A stretch of DNA of 64,000 nt from Rhodopseudomonas_A palustris_F (GCF_000013745.1 NC_007925.1:186001-250000), one strand, 5' to 3'; positions 26,741 to 35,994 are shown, numbered from the stretch's first letter. A program made the numbers and translations. The notes: generated by a model from the sequence alone, not told the origin.

Positions 26741-27934
26741 TTAGGTTTCGACCAGGCCGGTTGACGAACCGCTGGCGGTGGAGTCGCTGCTGCGGCCGTG
26801 CGGCAGCGCCAGATAGGATTCCGAGCCCATTTCGATCAGCCGCGACGCGGTGCGCTGGAATTCCATCGCCTCGACGCCTTCGCTGGCGCGGTACAAAGCC
26901 GTCGGATCGGCCGCCGCCGAGGCCATCAGCTTCACGGCGTTGTCGTACAAAGTGTCGATCAACGTAATGAAACGCTTGGCGGCGTTGCGGTCGGCGAGAT
27001 CCATCAACGGAATCTGGTCGATCATGATGGTGTGATAATCATGGGCGAGGCGAAGATAATCCGACGCCGCCAGCGGCTGCTCGCACAGGTCGGCGAATCC
27101 GAAACGGGCGACATGGTGGTCGGCGCGCGGCACGCGCAGGACGCGGCCCTTGATCGAGATATCGCGCGGATGGCCGGGCGCGCCGTGGGTCAGCCGGGCC
27201 CAGGCCTTGTCCAGCGCGGCGGTAGCGGCGGCGTCGGCCGGCACCAGCCAGGTCTTCACCCCGGTCAGCTTTTCCATCCGGTAGTCGGTGCGCGCGTCGA
27301 GCCGCAACAGCTCCATCCGGGTCTTCAACAGCCCGATGAACGGCAGGAACAGCGCGCGATTGAGGCCGCCTTTATACAGATCGTCGGGCGCCACGTTGGA
27401 GGTCGCCACCACCACGGTGCCGAGCTCGAACAGCTTTGAGAACAGCCGGCTCAGGATCATCGCGTCGGCGATGTCGGTGACGTGGAATTCGTCGAAGCAC
27501 AACAGCCAGGCTTCCTCGAAGATCGAATTCGCGGTCAGCGCCACCACGTCGGCGCTGTCGCCGAGTTCGCCGCGCTTGATGTTCTGCCGGAACGCGTAGA
27601 TCCGCTCGTGCACCTCGGCCATGAATTCATGGAAATGCGCCCGGCGCTTCAAGGTCACCGGGCAGCTGTCGAAGAACAGGTCCATCAGCATGGTCTTGCC
27701 GCGGCCGACTTCGCCGTGGACGTACAGCCCGCGCGGCGGCGGCTGATCCTTGTCGGCGCCGAACAGCCGGCCGAACAGGGTTTGCTTCTTCGGCGGCTTG
27801 TAGCCGGCGAGATTGGCTTCCAGCGCGCTGAACGCCGTGACGGCATCGGCCTGCGCCGGATCGGGCTCGATCGCGCCGGAGGACACCAGCGCCTGATATT
27901 GCTCGGAGAACGAGACGGGATCGGGAGACAGCAT
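26741..27934 (-). CDS. zapE: AFG1-like ATPase, cell division protein ZapE
   Basis: The 397-residue P-loop ATPase has Walker A in VHGEVGRGKTMLMDLFF, Walker B in LLCFDEFHVTDIADAMIL, and the sensor segment VVVATSNVAPDDLYK. The family segment PRADHHVARFGFADLCEQPL is also present. In Escherichia coli ZapE binds FtsZ at the constricting ring; mitochondrial relatives aid respiratory-complex quality control. Its position upstream of mdh on the same strand is conserved in many alphaproteobacteria. Confidence 0.93.
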   Translation of the reverse strand: MLSPDPVSFSEQYQALVSSGAIEPDPAQADAVTAFSALEANLAGYKPPKKQTLFGRLFGADKDQPPPRGLYVHGEVGRGKTMLMDLFFDSCPVTLKRRAHFHEFMAEVHERIYAFRQNIKRGELGDSADVVALTANSIFEEAWLLCFDEFHVTDIADAMILSRLFSKLFELGTVVVATSNVAPDDLYKGGLNRALFLPFIGLLKTRMELLRLDARTDYRMEKLTGVKTWLVPADAAATAALDKAWARLTHGAPGHPRDISIKGRVLRVPRADHHVARFGFADLCEQPLAASDYLRLAHDYHTIMIDQIPLMDLADRNAAKRFITLIDTLYDNAVKLMASAAADPTALYRASEGVEAMEFQRTASRLIEMGSESYLALPHGRSSDSTASGSSTGLVET

Positions 27935-28046
27935 GGCGATACTTACGTCATTACCGCGCGGAAAAATGCAAGTCGGGATTCGTACCGGCGGCTATGCGGA
28001 GCGGGTTTGGCCACTAAAGCCCTTATTTTCTCTTGCGATTCAACGC

Positions 28047-28179
28047 GTGTCCCGGACGCGGTGCAGCGCTCTGCGCTGCGCCGTGAGCCGGGACCGTTTC
28101 AAAGGCAGTCTCCGTAACGGTCCCGGATCTGCAGCGCATCACGCCGCTGACGCGGCGCGCCGCACTGCGTCCGGGACAC
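28047..28179. repeat. Palindromic extragenic repeat, family 1
   Basis: The 133-bp element starts GTGTCCCGGACGCG and ends GCGTCCGGGACAC, with inner arms GAGCCGGGACCG and CGGTCCCGGATC. It occupies the gap between the thpR stop and the zapE start. Confidence 0.9.
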
Positions 28180-28209
28180 GAGCGCGCCTCACGCGCTCAG
28201 CGCGCAAAC

Positions 28210-28746
28210 TTATGCGCTCAGCGCGTAAGAATCCTCCACCACGTAAGGCCCGCCGCCGGTGGAGGCCCGCGACGAGAACAGCACGAAGCGCGAGGCGGTG
28301 AACACCCTGGTCGGGAAATAGCCGCGCACCGACAGATAATCCGCGACGTCCTGGTTGGAGGCGTCGCGCAGCCGCGCCAGCGTGACGTGCGGGGTGAATT
28401 TGCGCCCCTCAGGGTTGAGCCCGAGCCGCTGCATCAGCCGCTCCAATTCGGCCTGGAGCTCGATCAGCGGCCGCGACGGCACCACCGAAGCCACCACCGC
28501 GCGCGGCTTCTTGCCGCCGAAGCTTTGCAGCCCCTGAACCGCGACGTCGAACGGCTTGCGGTTGATCCGCACCAGCATCGAGGCGATCTCGTTGGCCGAG
28601 ACGCCGTCGATGTCGCCGATGAAGCGCAGGGTGACGTGGTAATTTTCCGGGTTGATCCAGCGTGCGCCGGGCAGCCCGCCGCGCAGATTGGAGAGCGTCT
28701 GGCCGATCTCGGCCGGAATTTCCAGTCCAGTGAATAAACGCGGCAT
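28210..28746 (-). CDS. thpR: RNA 2',3'-cyclic phosphodiesterase
   Basis: The 178-residue protein belongs to the 2H phosphoesterase family. It has the two HxTx motifs, HVTLRFIGD (near residue 37) and HVTLARLRD (near residue 119), that form the active site. Family members (LigT/ThpR) hydrolyse 2',3'-cyclic phosphate ends of RNA. The start MPRLFTGLEIP at 28746 matches the family; the frame extends upstream without support. Confidence 0.92.
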   Translation of the reverse strand: MPRLFTGLEIPAEIGQTLSNLRGGLPGARWINPENYHVTLRFIGDIDGVSANEIASMLVRINRKPFDVAVQGLQSFGGKKPRAVVASVVPSRPLIELQAELERLMQRLGLNPEGRKFTPHVTLARLRDASNQDVADYLSVRGYFPTRVFTASRFVLFSSRASTGGGPYVVEDSYALSA

Positions 28747-28886
28747 CGCAAACCCTCGATGCAGGAGCACGGCAGGAGGACAACGAATCAACGACAATTA
28801 GTCGTAACGCAGAACTGCGACACTGCGAAGTATGGTAGGTCGAAAGCCCTGTGAATACCTCATGTTGATAGCAGATTGCCGTTTTT

Positions 28887-29609
28887 TCAACTGCGTTGCT
28901 CAGCAACGGTGCCGAGAAATGCCTGCACGCTGGGCAGGATATTCTTAACCACGGTGTCGATCCCTTCCGCGGTGGGGTGCAGCCCGTCGGCCTGGTTCAG
29001 TTTGGCGATGGTGGCGACGCCCTCGAGAAAGAACGGATACAGCGGCACCTGGTAGGTCTTCGCCAGCTCCGGATAGATCGCGTTGAATTGCGCCGCGTAT
29101 TGCGGGCCGTAGTTCGGCGGCGCGTACATCCCGCACAAAAATACCGCGATGTTGCGCGCCTTCAGCTTCTTCACGATCTGGTCAAGCGCGTCGCGGGTGA
29201 CCTTGGGATCGGTGCCGCGCAAGGCGTCGTTGGCGCCGAGTTCGACGATCACCGCCTCGGTGTCTTTCGGGATCGACCAGTCGAGCCGCGCAAGCCCGCC
29301 GGAGGCGGTGTCGCCGGACACGCCGGCATTCACCATCTCGGTGGCCACGCCCTTGTCCTGCAAGGCCTTTTGCAGGCGCGCCGGAAACGCCGCGGCGGCC
29401 GGCAGGCCGTAGCCGGCGCTCAAGGAATCGCCCAGCACCACGAGCTTGATCGGCTTGGTGAGCGCCGCCGTCGCGGTCTGTGCGCTGCTTTGTCCGACCA
29501 TCACGCCTCCCAGCACAAGCGCGGCCATCATGCCGCGGCAAAACATCCGCGCCGGCCTCTCGACCGCGCCGAACCAATCGCCATATGAGGCAGCCATGGA
29601 CAGTTTCAT
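28887..29609 (-). CDS. tesA: Secreted SGNH/GDSL esterase (TesA-type arylesterase)
   Basis: The 240-residue protein has the four SGNH blocks: LGDSLSAGYG with the catalytic serine, GVSGDTASGGL, VELGANDALRG, and DGLHPTAEG with the catalytic Asp-His. A signal-peptide-like segment (MMAALVLGGVMVGQSSAQ) indicates export to the periplasm. TesA enzymes are thioesterase, lysophospholipase and arylesterase. The ATG at 29609 has AGAGG 5 nt upstream; ATGs at 29597 and 29546 are alternatives. With the first start the gene overlaps the divergent transporter gene by 14 bp. Divergence from ybbA-ybbP is the same arrangement as in E. coli. Confidence 0.88.
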   Translation of the reverse strand: MKLSMAASYGDWFGAVERPARMFCRGMMAALVLGGVMVGQSSAQTATAALTKPIKLVVLGDSLSAGYGLPAAAAFPARLQKALQDKGVATEMVNAGVSGDTASGGLARLDWSIPKDTEAVIVELGANDALRGTDPKVTRDALDQIVKKLKARNIAVFLCGMYAPPNYGPQYAAQFNAIYPELAKTYQVPLYPFFLEGVATIAKLNQADGLHPTAEGIDTVVKNILPSVQAFLGTVAEQRS

Positions 29610-30351
29610 CAAAGCCTCTTCGCCGCAGGGCCAAGCACCCGACACCCGAGCGCCCGACAGCATTGTCATCTCCAACGTCGACCTGTCGCTCGGCTCGGGC
29701 GCGGCGCGCGTGCATATCCTGAAGGATATCAGCCTGCGCGTCGGCTCCGGCGAGGCAATCGGCCTGATCGGCCCCTCAGGATCGGGGAAATCCACGCTCC
29801 TGATGGTGATGGCGGGGCTGGAGCGCCCCGACAGCGGTGAGGTGGTGGTCGACGGCACCGCATTCAATGCCTTGGACGAGGACGCGCTGGCGCGGTTTCG
29901 CGGCCGCCATGTCGGCATCGTGTTCCAGTCGTTCCATCTGATCCCGACCATGACGGCGCTGGAAAACGTCGCGGTGCCGCTGGAATTGGCCGGCCGCGCC
30001 GACGCCATGGAGCGCGCCGCGCGCGAACTCGCCGCGGTCGGCTTGAGCGAACGGCTGCACCACTATCCGACGCAGCTCTCCGGCGGCGAGCAGCAACGCG
30101 TCGCCTTGGCCCGGGCGCTCGCGCCCGACCCCACCATCCTGGTCGCCGACGAGCCGACCGGCAATCTCGACGAGGCCACCGGCCGGCAGATCGTCGATCT
30201 GTTGTTCGCCAACCACGCCGAACGCGGCATGACGCTGGTTCTAGTCACCCACGACACCTCGCTGGCGCAGCGCTGCGACCGCGTGGTGCGGCTGCGCTCC
30301 GGCCGCATCGATGTCGCGGCGCCCGACCGCGTCCGCGTGCAGACGGCGTAA
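29596..30351 (+). CDS. ybbA: ABC transporter ATP-binding protein, YbbA type
   Basis: The 251-residue ATPase has Walker A GPSGSGKST, the Q-loop region IVFQSFHLIPTMTALENV, the signature LSGGEQQRVALARAL and Walker B ILVADEPTGNLDE. The sequence belongs to the LolD/MacB/FtsE group, which works with FtsX-type permeases. GAGG lies 6 nt before the ATG. The next gene starts 4 nt after the stop, so the two form one unit. In E. coli the equivalent pair YbbA-YbbP lies next to tesA, as here. Confidence 0.93.
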   Translation: MDSFIKASSPQGQAPDTRAPDSIVISNVDLSLGSGAARVHILKDISLRVGSGEAIGLIGPSGSGKSTLLMVMAGLERPDSGEVVVDGTAFNALDEDALARFRGRHVGIVFQSFHLIPTMTALENVAVPLELAGRADAMERAARELAAVGLSERLHHYPTQLSGGEQQRVALARALAPDPTILVADEPTGNLDEATGRQIVDLLFANHAERGMTLVLVTHDTSLAQRCDRVVRLRSGRIDVAAPDRVRVQTA

Positions 30352-30355
30352 CGCG

Positions 30356-32932
30356 ATGGCGGTGATCTCCGAACCCATGCCGCAGCGCCGGCCGGCGACG
30401 CTGCCGTTGCCGCTGCGTTACGCGGTGCGCGAATTGCGCAGCGGGCTGCGCGGCTTCTACGTGTTCATCGCCTGCATCGCGCTCGGCGTCTTGGCGATCG
30501 CAGGCGTCGGTTCGGTGGCCGGTTCGCTGAGCGAAGGCCTGGCTCGCGAGGGCCGCGCGCTGCTCGGCGGCGACGTGGCGTTTTCGCTGATGCAGCGTGA
30601 GGCCTCGCCGGACGAACTGGCGTTTCTGCGCGCCCACGGCCGGGTCTCGGTGGTGGCGACCTTGCGCGGCATGGCGCGCACCGCCGACGACCGGCTCGCG
30701 CTGGTCGAATTGAAGGCGGTCGACGACACTTACCCGATGCTGGGCACCCTGACGCTGGAGCCGAAAATCGCGGTGCCGGATCTGTTGGCCGAGCGCGACG
30801 GCGTGTTCGGCGCCGCCGCCGACGCAGCGTTGCTAGCGCGGCTCGATCTGAAAGTCGGCGACCGCGTCCATGTTGGCAACGCGCCGTTCGAAATCCGCAG
30901 CGTGGTCGGCGCCGAGCCGGACAAGCTCTCCGGCGGCGTCGGCTTCGGACCGCGCTTCCTGGTCAGCGAACAGGCGTTGCGCGCCACCCAACTGCTGCAG
31001 CCCGGCAGCCTGGTGCGCTGGACCTATCGGCTGCTGCTGCCTGACAATCAGGCCGACGACCGCGTCGCCAACGCGCTGGCCGATCAGGCCCGCGCCGCGC
31101 TGCCGCAGGCCGGCTGGGAAATCCGCAGCCGCGGCAACGCCTCGCCGCAGCTCGAGCGCACCATTACCCGCTTCACCCAATTTCTCACGCTGGTCGGGCT
31201 CGCAGCGCTGTTGGTCGGCGGCGTCGGCGTCGCCAATGCGGTGAAGAGCCATATCGACCGCCGCCAGGACGTCATCGCCGCGTTCAAGGCGCTCGGCGCC
31301 ACCGGCCGCGACGTGTTTGCGATCTATCTCACCCAGGTGATGGTGCTGGCCGGGATCGGCTCCTTGATCGGCCTCGCGCTTGGCGCCGCGCTGCCCTACG
31401 CGATCGTCGGGCTGTTCGGCCAATTGTTGCCGCTGCCGGTGGTGCCGACGCTGCATCCGGGCGAATTGGCGTTGTCCTTGGTTTACGGGCTGTTAACCGC
31501 ACTGGCGTTCGGGATGTGGCCGCTGGCGCGGGTGCATGACGTGCCGGTGGCGGCGCTGTTCCGCGAGGCGGTGATCAGCGAGCGGCATCGGCCGCGACCA
31601 AAGCACCTCGTTTGGATGGCGCTGGTGGTCGCCGTGCTGGTCGCGGTGGTGATCGGGCTGTCCTACGACAAGCGTGTCGCCGCCGCCTTTGTCGCAACCT
31701 CCGTGGTGGTGTTCGCGCTGCTGCGCGGCATCGCCAGCGCGCTGATGGCACTGGCGCGCCGACTGCCGCGCGCCAACTCGACCATGCTGCGGCTGGCGAT
31801 CGGCAATATCCACCGCCCCGGCGCGCTCACCCCCTCGGTGGTGATGTCGCTGGGCTTAGGCCTCGCGGTGCTGGTCACCGTCACCCAGATCGACGGCAAT
31901 CTGCGCCGGCAGTTCACCGCGGCGCTGCCGGACAAGGCGCCCTCCTTCTTCTTCATCGACATTCCCTCCACCGAGACCGACCGCTTCGCCGCGTTCCTGA
32001 AGGACCAGGCGCCGGGCGCCAGCGTCGAGGACGTGCCGATGCTGCGCGGCCGCATCGTTTCGGCGCGAGGCATCAAGACCGAGGATCTCAAACCATCGAC
32101 CGACGCCGAATGGGTGCTGCAGAGCGACCGCGGCCTGACCTACGCCGCCGAGGTGCCGCACGGCTCCAAGGTGGTCGAAGGCCAATGGTGGCAGCCGGGC
32201 TATAGCGGCCCGCCGCTGGTGTCGTTCGAAAAGAAACTCGCCGACGGGCTGGGTCTCAAGATCGGCGACGAGGTGGTGGTCAACGTGCTCGGCCGCGACA
32301 TCTCCGCCAAGATCGCCAATCTGCGCAACGTCGACTGGCAGAGCCTCGGCATCAATTTCGTCGTGGTGTATTCGCCGAACGCCTTCGCCGGCGCGCCGCA
32401 CACCCATATCGCCACCCTGACCGAGCCGAACGGCACCGCGGCCGGCGACGGCGCCATCATCAAGGCGGTGGCGGACGCGTTCCCGATGGTCACCAGCGTG
32501 CGGGTCCGCGAGGCGCTGGAAACCGTCGGCACCGTGGTGACCAATCTGGCGCTGGCGGTGCGCGGCGCGAGCTCGGTGACGCTGATCTCGGCGATCCTGG
32601 TGCTCGGCGGCGCGCTGGCCGCCGGCCATCGCCACCGGGTCTACGACGCGGTGATCCTGAAGACGCTCGGCGCCACACGGGCCCGGCTGCTCGGCGCCTA
32701 CGCGCTGGAGTATCTGATGCTCGGACTTGCAACCGCGGTGTTCGCGGTGCTGGCCGGCTCGGTCGCGGCCTGGCTGATCGTCTCCAAGTTGATGACGCTC
32801 GGCTTCGTCTGGCAGCTCGGCAGCGCCGCGGCGGTGGTGGTTGCGGCGCTGCTGGTCACCGTCGGGCTCGGCCTCGCCGGCACCTGGCTGGCGCTGAATC
32901 AGAAGCCGGCATCGGTGTTGCGCAATCTGTGA
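30356..32932 (+). CDS. ybbP: FtsX-type ABC permease, YbbP type
   Basis: The 858-residue membrane protein has one N-terminal membrane segment (GFYVFIACIALGVLAIAGVG) and a periplasmic MacB-like domain. A cluster of membrane helices follows (from about residue 280), then a second periplasmic domain and a final helix cluster. This is the ten-helix layout of YbbP permeases. Such transporters are thought to act mechanically or to extract lipids or lipoproteins; the substrate is unknown. The ATG at 30356 is used; upstream frame sequence overlaps ybbA. Confidence 0.92.
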   Translation: MAVISEPMPQRRPATLPLPLRYAVRELRSGLRGFYVFIACIALGVLAIAGVGSVAGSLSEGLAREGRALLGGDVAFSLMQREASPDELAFLRAHGRVSVVATLRGMARTADDRLALVELKAVDDTYPMLGTLTLEPKIAVPDLLAERDGVFGAAADAALLARLDLKVGDRVHVGNAPFEIRSVVGAEPDKLSGGVGFGPRFLVSEQALRATQLLQPGSLVRWTYRLLLPDNQADDRVANALADQARAALPQAGWEIRSRGNASPQLERTITRFTQFLTLVGLAALLVGGVGVANAVKSHIDRRQDVIAAFKALGATGRDVFAIYLTQVMVLAGIGSLIGLALGAALPYAIVGLFGQLLPLPVVPTLHPGELALSLVYGLLTALAFGMWPLARVHDVPVAALFREAVISERHRPRPKHLVWMALVVAVLVAVVIGLSYDKRVAAAFVATSVVVFALLRGIASALMALARRLPRANSTMLRLAIGNIHRPGALTPSVVMSLGLGLAVLVTVTQIDGNLRRQFTAALPDKAPSFFFIDIPSTETDRFAAFLKDQAPGASVEDVPMLRGRIVSARGIKTEDLKPSTDAEWVLQSDRGLTYAAEVPHGSKVVEGQWWQPGYSGPPLVSFEKKLADGLGLKIGDEVVVNVLGRDISAKIANLRNVDWQSLGINFVVVYSPNAFAGAPHTHIATLTEPNGTAAGDGAIIKAVADAFPMVTSVRVREALETVGTVVTNLALAVRGASSVTLISAILVLGGALAAGHRHRVYDAVILKTLGATRARLLGAYALEYLMLGLATAVFAVLAGSVAAWLIVSKLMTLGFVWQLGSAAAVVVAALLVTVGLGLAGTWLALNQKPASVLRNL

Positions 32933-33234
32933 AATTGCGGCACTCCGACGCAACCGCCCGGTCGGCGCGGCGAATCTGCGAAAACGACGGGTTTTCGCCC
33001 TCGCAGCAGCAGACTTTCCTTAACCTCAATGCCGTAGCGACATTCGGCCGCGCATCGAAGCTTGCGTGGAATGTGTTAGTTTCCCACATATCAGATTGGG
33101 TCAGACGCCGACTCTGATGACGTAAAGTTGCATCACCTCTGCAAATTGATGTCAGCCAGTCCGCGGCGCCTGAGATAAAGTTTCGCACTCGTGCCGCAGC
33201 CCTTATGCGGCCAGACAACAACGGGATTTCGACC
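32933..33234. other. Gap before the BAX-inhibitor-like gene
   Basis: No gene was recognised in about 300 bp. The part near 33060-33230 is less GC-rich and probably contains the promoter of the downstream gene. No operator consensus was recognised. Confidence 0.4.
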
Positions 33235-34050
33235 ATGTCGGACTTCGACCGTAACTATGCTTCTCCTTTCGGCCGGGCCGCCGGGCGCGTCGACGCCGCT
33301 GCCGTCGATGCCGGCCTGCGCGCCTACATGCTGCGCATCTACAACTATATGACGATCGGCCTCGCCATCACCGGCGCGGCCGCGCTCGGCGTCTACAAGT
33401 TCGCCGTCACCAGCGATATGGCTGAAGCGGTTCGCAGCGCCAGCGGCGCGGCGATCCGGGTCGCCGAAGGTCAGTTCCTGACCTCGTTCGGTTACATGAT
33501 GTTCGCAAGCCCCTTGAAGTGGGTGTTCATCCTCGCCCCCTTGGTGATGGTGTTCGCGATCTCGTTCGGCATTAACCGGCTGAAGCCGGCCACCGCGCAA
33601 ATGCTGTTCTGGGCGTTCGCCGCCCTGATGGGCATTTCGCTGTCGTCGATCTTCCTGGTCTATACCCACACCTCGATCGTGCGGGTGTTCTTCATCACCG
33701 CGGCCTCGTTCGGTGCGCTGAGCCTGTACGGCTACACCACCAAGCGTGACCTCACCGGGATGGGTTCGTTCCTGATGATGGGCCTGTTCGGCGTCATCCT
33801 GGCGAGCCTGGTGAACCTGTTCGTGGCCTCGACCATGCTGCAGTTCATCGTCTCGGTGGTCGGCGTGCTGGTGTTCGCGGGCCTCACCGCCTGGGATACC
33901 CAGCGGCTGAAGAACGACTACATCTACGGCTATGCCTCGCAGGGCGGCGACGTCGCCGACCGCGCGGCGATCACCGGAGCGCTGTCGCTGTACTTGAACT
34001 TCATCAACCTGTTCACGCTGCTGCTGCAGCTCCTGGGACAGCGCGACTGA
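33235..34050 (+). CDS. BAX inhibitor-1/YccA family membrane protein
   Basis: The 271-residue protein has seven hydrophobic segments and the family core: FITAASFGALSLYGYTTKRD, MGSFLMMGLFGVILASLVN, and AWDTQRLKNDYIYGY. The family includes YccA (an FtsH substrate and inhibitor), YbhL, and calcium-leak channels. The exact role here is unknown. The ATG at 33235 gives the typical MSDFDRNYASPFGR start. A strong terminator follows at 34085. Confidence 0.93.
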   Translation: MSDFDRNYASPFGRAAGRVDAAAVDAGLRAYMLRIYNYMTIGLAITGAAALGVYKFAVTSDMAEAVRSASGAAIRVAEGQFLTSFGYMMFASPLKWVFILAPLVMVFAISFGINRLKPATAQMLFWAFAALMGISLSSIFLVYTHTSIVRVFFITAASFGALSLYGYTTKRDLTGMGSFLMMGLFGVILASLVNLFVASTMLQFIVSVVGVLVFAGLTAWDTQRLKNDYIYGYASQGGDVADRAAITGALSLYLNFINLFTLLLQLLGQRD

Positions 34051-34084
34051 CGGTTTCCATCGTCCATCCATCGGACAACCATCG

Positions 34085-34114
34085 AGCCCCGGCCTTGCGG
34101 CCGGGGCTTTTTTG
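34085..34114 (+). terminator. Rho-independent terminator of the BAX-inhibitor-like gene
   Basis: Arms AGCCCCGGCC and GGCCGGGGCT form a perfect 10-bp stem with loop TTGC, followed by a run of six T. It lies 35 nt after the stop codon. Confidence 0.95.
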
Positions 34115-34157
34115 TTGGGTTTTTTCGGGACCCGGATGTCGCAAGCGCCAAGACACC

Positions 34158-34283
34158 GTGCCCCGGACGCGGCGGACCGCGTCAGCGGTACGCAGCGAGC
34201 CGGGGCCATTGCGGACCGCAGCCTTCGTAACGGTCCCGGTTCTGCGAAGCCGCGCATAGAGCGCGGCTTCTTGCCCGGGACAC
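34158..34283. repeat. Palindromic extragenic repeat, family 1
   Basis: The 126-bp element starts GTGCCCCGGACGC and ends CCCGGGACAC, with inner arms GAGCCGGGGCCATT and AACGGTCCCGG. It fills much of the gap between the terminator at 34085 and the acetyltransferase start. Confidence 0.85.
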
Positions 34284-34366
34284 GAGCCGGGGTGATGCCA
34301 GATGAGGCCGCCCCTGCTCCCCAAATCCAGCTTCACATTTGCCGGCGCGAAACTATGGTGCGCGCC

Positions 34367-34891
34367 ATGTCCGAGCTTGAAATCCGGCCGACCTCATTGG
34401 CCGACCTCCCCGCCATCACCGCGATCTATGCCGAAGCGGTGCGCTGCGGCACCGCCACTTTCGAACTGACCCCGCCGGATCTCGCGGAGATGACCCGCCG
34501 CTTTGCGGCGCTGACCGGCGGCGGCTTTCCCTATCTGGTGGCCCGTCGCGCCGGCGAGCTGCTCGGCTATGCCTATGCGGGCCCGTATCGGCCGCGGCCG
34601 GCCTATCGCTTCACCGTGGAGAATTCGATCTACTTGGCGCCGGCGGCGCAGCGCCAGGGCGTAGGGTCGCGTTTGCTCGGCCGCCTGATCGCGGAGTCCG
34701 AGGCGCGGGGTTACCGCCAGATGATCGCGGTGATCGGCGGCTCCGATAATCTCGGCTCGATCGCGCTGCACGGCCGCACCGGCTTCCAGATGATCGGCGT
34801 GCACCCCAGCGTCGGCTTCAAATTCGGCCGCTGGCTCGACAGCGTGCTGATGCAGCGGATGCTCGGCGAGGGCGACGCCACGACGCCGTAA
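34367..34891 (+). CDS. GNAT-family N-acetyltransferase (phosphinothricin acetyltransferase-like)
   Basis: The 174-residue protein has the GNAT fold motifs. SLADLPAITAIYAEAV starts the domain, ENSIYLAPAAQRQGVGSRLL contains the acetyl-CoA pyrophosphate loop (QRQGVG), and SIALHGRTGFQMIGVHPSVG is typical of the phosphinothricin/methionine-sulfoximine group. The acceptor is probably a small amine compound but is not known. An ATG at 34355 would add four residues. Its neighbours give no pathway clue. Confidence 0.88.
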   Translation: MSELEIRPTSLADLPAITAIYAEAVRCGTATFELTPPDLAEMTRRFAALTGGGFPYLVARRAGELLGYAYAGPYRPRPAYRFTVENSIYLAPAAQRQGVGSRLLGRLIAESEARGYRQMIAVIGGSDNLGSIALHGRTGFQMIGVHPSVGFKFGRWLDSVLMQRMLGEGDATTP

Positions 34892-34924
34892 CGACGGCGC
34901 ATTCCGTCATCGGCTCCAAGGCAG

Positions 34925-35064
34925 GTCATTCCGGGGCGCGAGCAGCTTTGCTGCGAGCGAACCCGGAATCTCGCAACACATGCCGGCGCTGATCCCCCAC
35001 TGCTGTAAATTCGGAGCAAGATTCCGGGTTCGCTCGGGCTTGCGCCCTCGCGCCCCGGAATGAC
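34925..35064. repeat. Palindromic extragenic repeat, family 2
   Basis: The 140-bp element starts GTCATTCCGGGGCGCGAGC and ends CGCGCCCCGGAATGAC, with inner arms ACCCGGAATCT and AGATTCCGGGT. It lies between the convergent acetyltransferase and DUF2794 genes. Confidence 0.9.
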
Positions 35065-35106
35065 ACCGTGATCCCATAGATGCTTCGCAATCCTATTGGC
35101 GCCCCC

Positions 35107-35469
35107 TCACACCACCGCGAGCTTGCGGTCGATCGCCAACAGCACGCGGTCGAGCTCGTGGCCGCGGCGCAGAATCAATCCGGTGGCGGAGATCACGCTG
35201 TAGGCGCCTTGCTTGCGGGCGAGCCGAGGGTCCTTCTCGATCCGGTAGATCGGCACCTCGGAAGCGCGGCGAAACACCGAGAACACCGCGCGATCCTTGA
35301 GAAAGTCGATGGCGTAGTCGCGCCATTCGCCGGCCGCGACCATCCGGCCATAAAGGTTGAGGATGCGATTGAGCTCGAGGCGATTGAACGTCACCAAGCT
35401 CGGCGGCGCGACCGCAGCGCCGCCCGGCCGTATCCCGCTAGGGTCGGCCTCCTCCGACATCGAACTCAT
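35107..35469 (-). CDS. DUF2794 family protein
   Basis: The protein of about 120 residues has the core FNRLELNRILNLYGRMVAAG, then EWRDYAIDFLKDRAVFSVFR and YRIEKDPRLARKQGAYSVIS. This matches the alphaproteobacterial DUF2794 family of unknown function. A perfect AGGAGG 5 nt upstream decides for the ATG at 35469 rather than the GTG at 35475 or the ATG at 35460. No catalytic motif is apparent. Confidence 0.85.
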   Translation of the reverse strand: MSSMSEEADPSGIRPGGAAVAPPSLVTFNRLELNRILNLYGRMVAAGEWRDYAIDFLKDRAVFSVFRRASEVPIYRIEKDPRLARKQGAYSVISATGLILRRGHELDRVLLAIDRKLAVV

Positions 35470-35739
35470 CAGCACCTCCTGTCACAGCGGCGACATGATC
35501 GCGCCGACGGCCCGCCGCCGCAAGGGCCGAGAGCTGCACGTCTGCGTGGCAACAGAGCCCGGGCGCCCGCTACAATCAGTCACACGATCGTTAGTGAAAT
35601 CATATTGCCGCCCGATTTCCGCCAAGCCGCGGCCCTGCTGGGCTGCGAGAGATGATACTTGCGTTGGCCCGGTCTTGTCGGCGTCGGATTCCTCAGCCCC
35701 CAGCCCCCCGGGGTCTTCAGGATCGGGCCTGTTCGCAAC

Positions 35740-35798
35740 AATCAATCCCCACACTGAGGGCCAACGCGAGTTGGTCCTTTTTGTTGTGGGGATTGATT
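35740..35798. repeat. Nested inverted repeat (two stacked stems)
   Basis: The outer arms AATCAATCCCCACA (35740-35753) and TGTGGGGATTGATT (35785-35798) pair perfectly over 14 bp. Inside, GGCCAAC and GTTGGTCC pair around the loop GCGA. The stretch between the inner and outer stems on the right is T-rich. The structure is less GC-rich than its surroundings and does not belong to the repeat families seen elsewhere in the window. Confidence 0.75.
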
Positions 35799-35906
35799 CG
35801 TGTCTTGAGCTGATAGTTGGGCGCTTGCTCCGCGGAGAGGCCGCGCATGTCCCGACGCTAAGCGGCTCGACGCCGTTGACGTTGATGGATTGCGCAACCT
35901 GTCTCC

Positions 35907-35994
35907 GTCTTGGCCGGGCTTGTCCCGGCCATCCACGAAAGACACGACAGCCGTGCCTGAGGGCGTGGATGCCCGGGACAAGCCCGGGCATGAC
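35907..35994. repeat. Palindromic extragenic repeat, family 3 (TGGCCGGGCTTGTCCCGG type)
   Basis: The element contains TGGCCGGGCTTGTCCCGGCC and GCCCGGGACAAGCCCGGGCA as two self-complementary halves about 40 bp apart. Related copies are at 46321, 50335 and 54990. Confidence 0.9.

Noticed and set aside
35482..35991. Frame beginning MPGLVPGIHA on the minus strand
   Set aside because: Its start is the translated family-3 repeat and the rest has no coding character. Such peptides are a known annotation artefact of this repeat.
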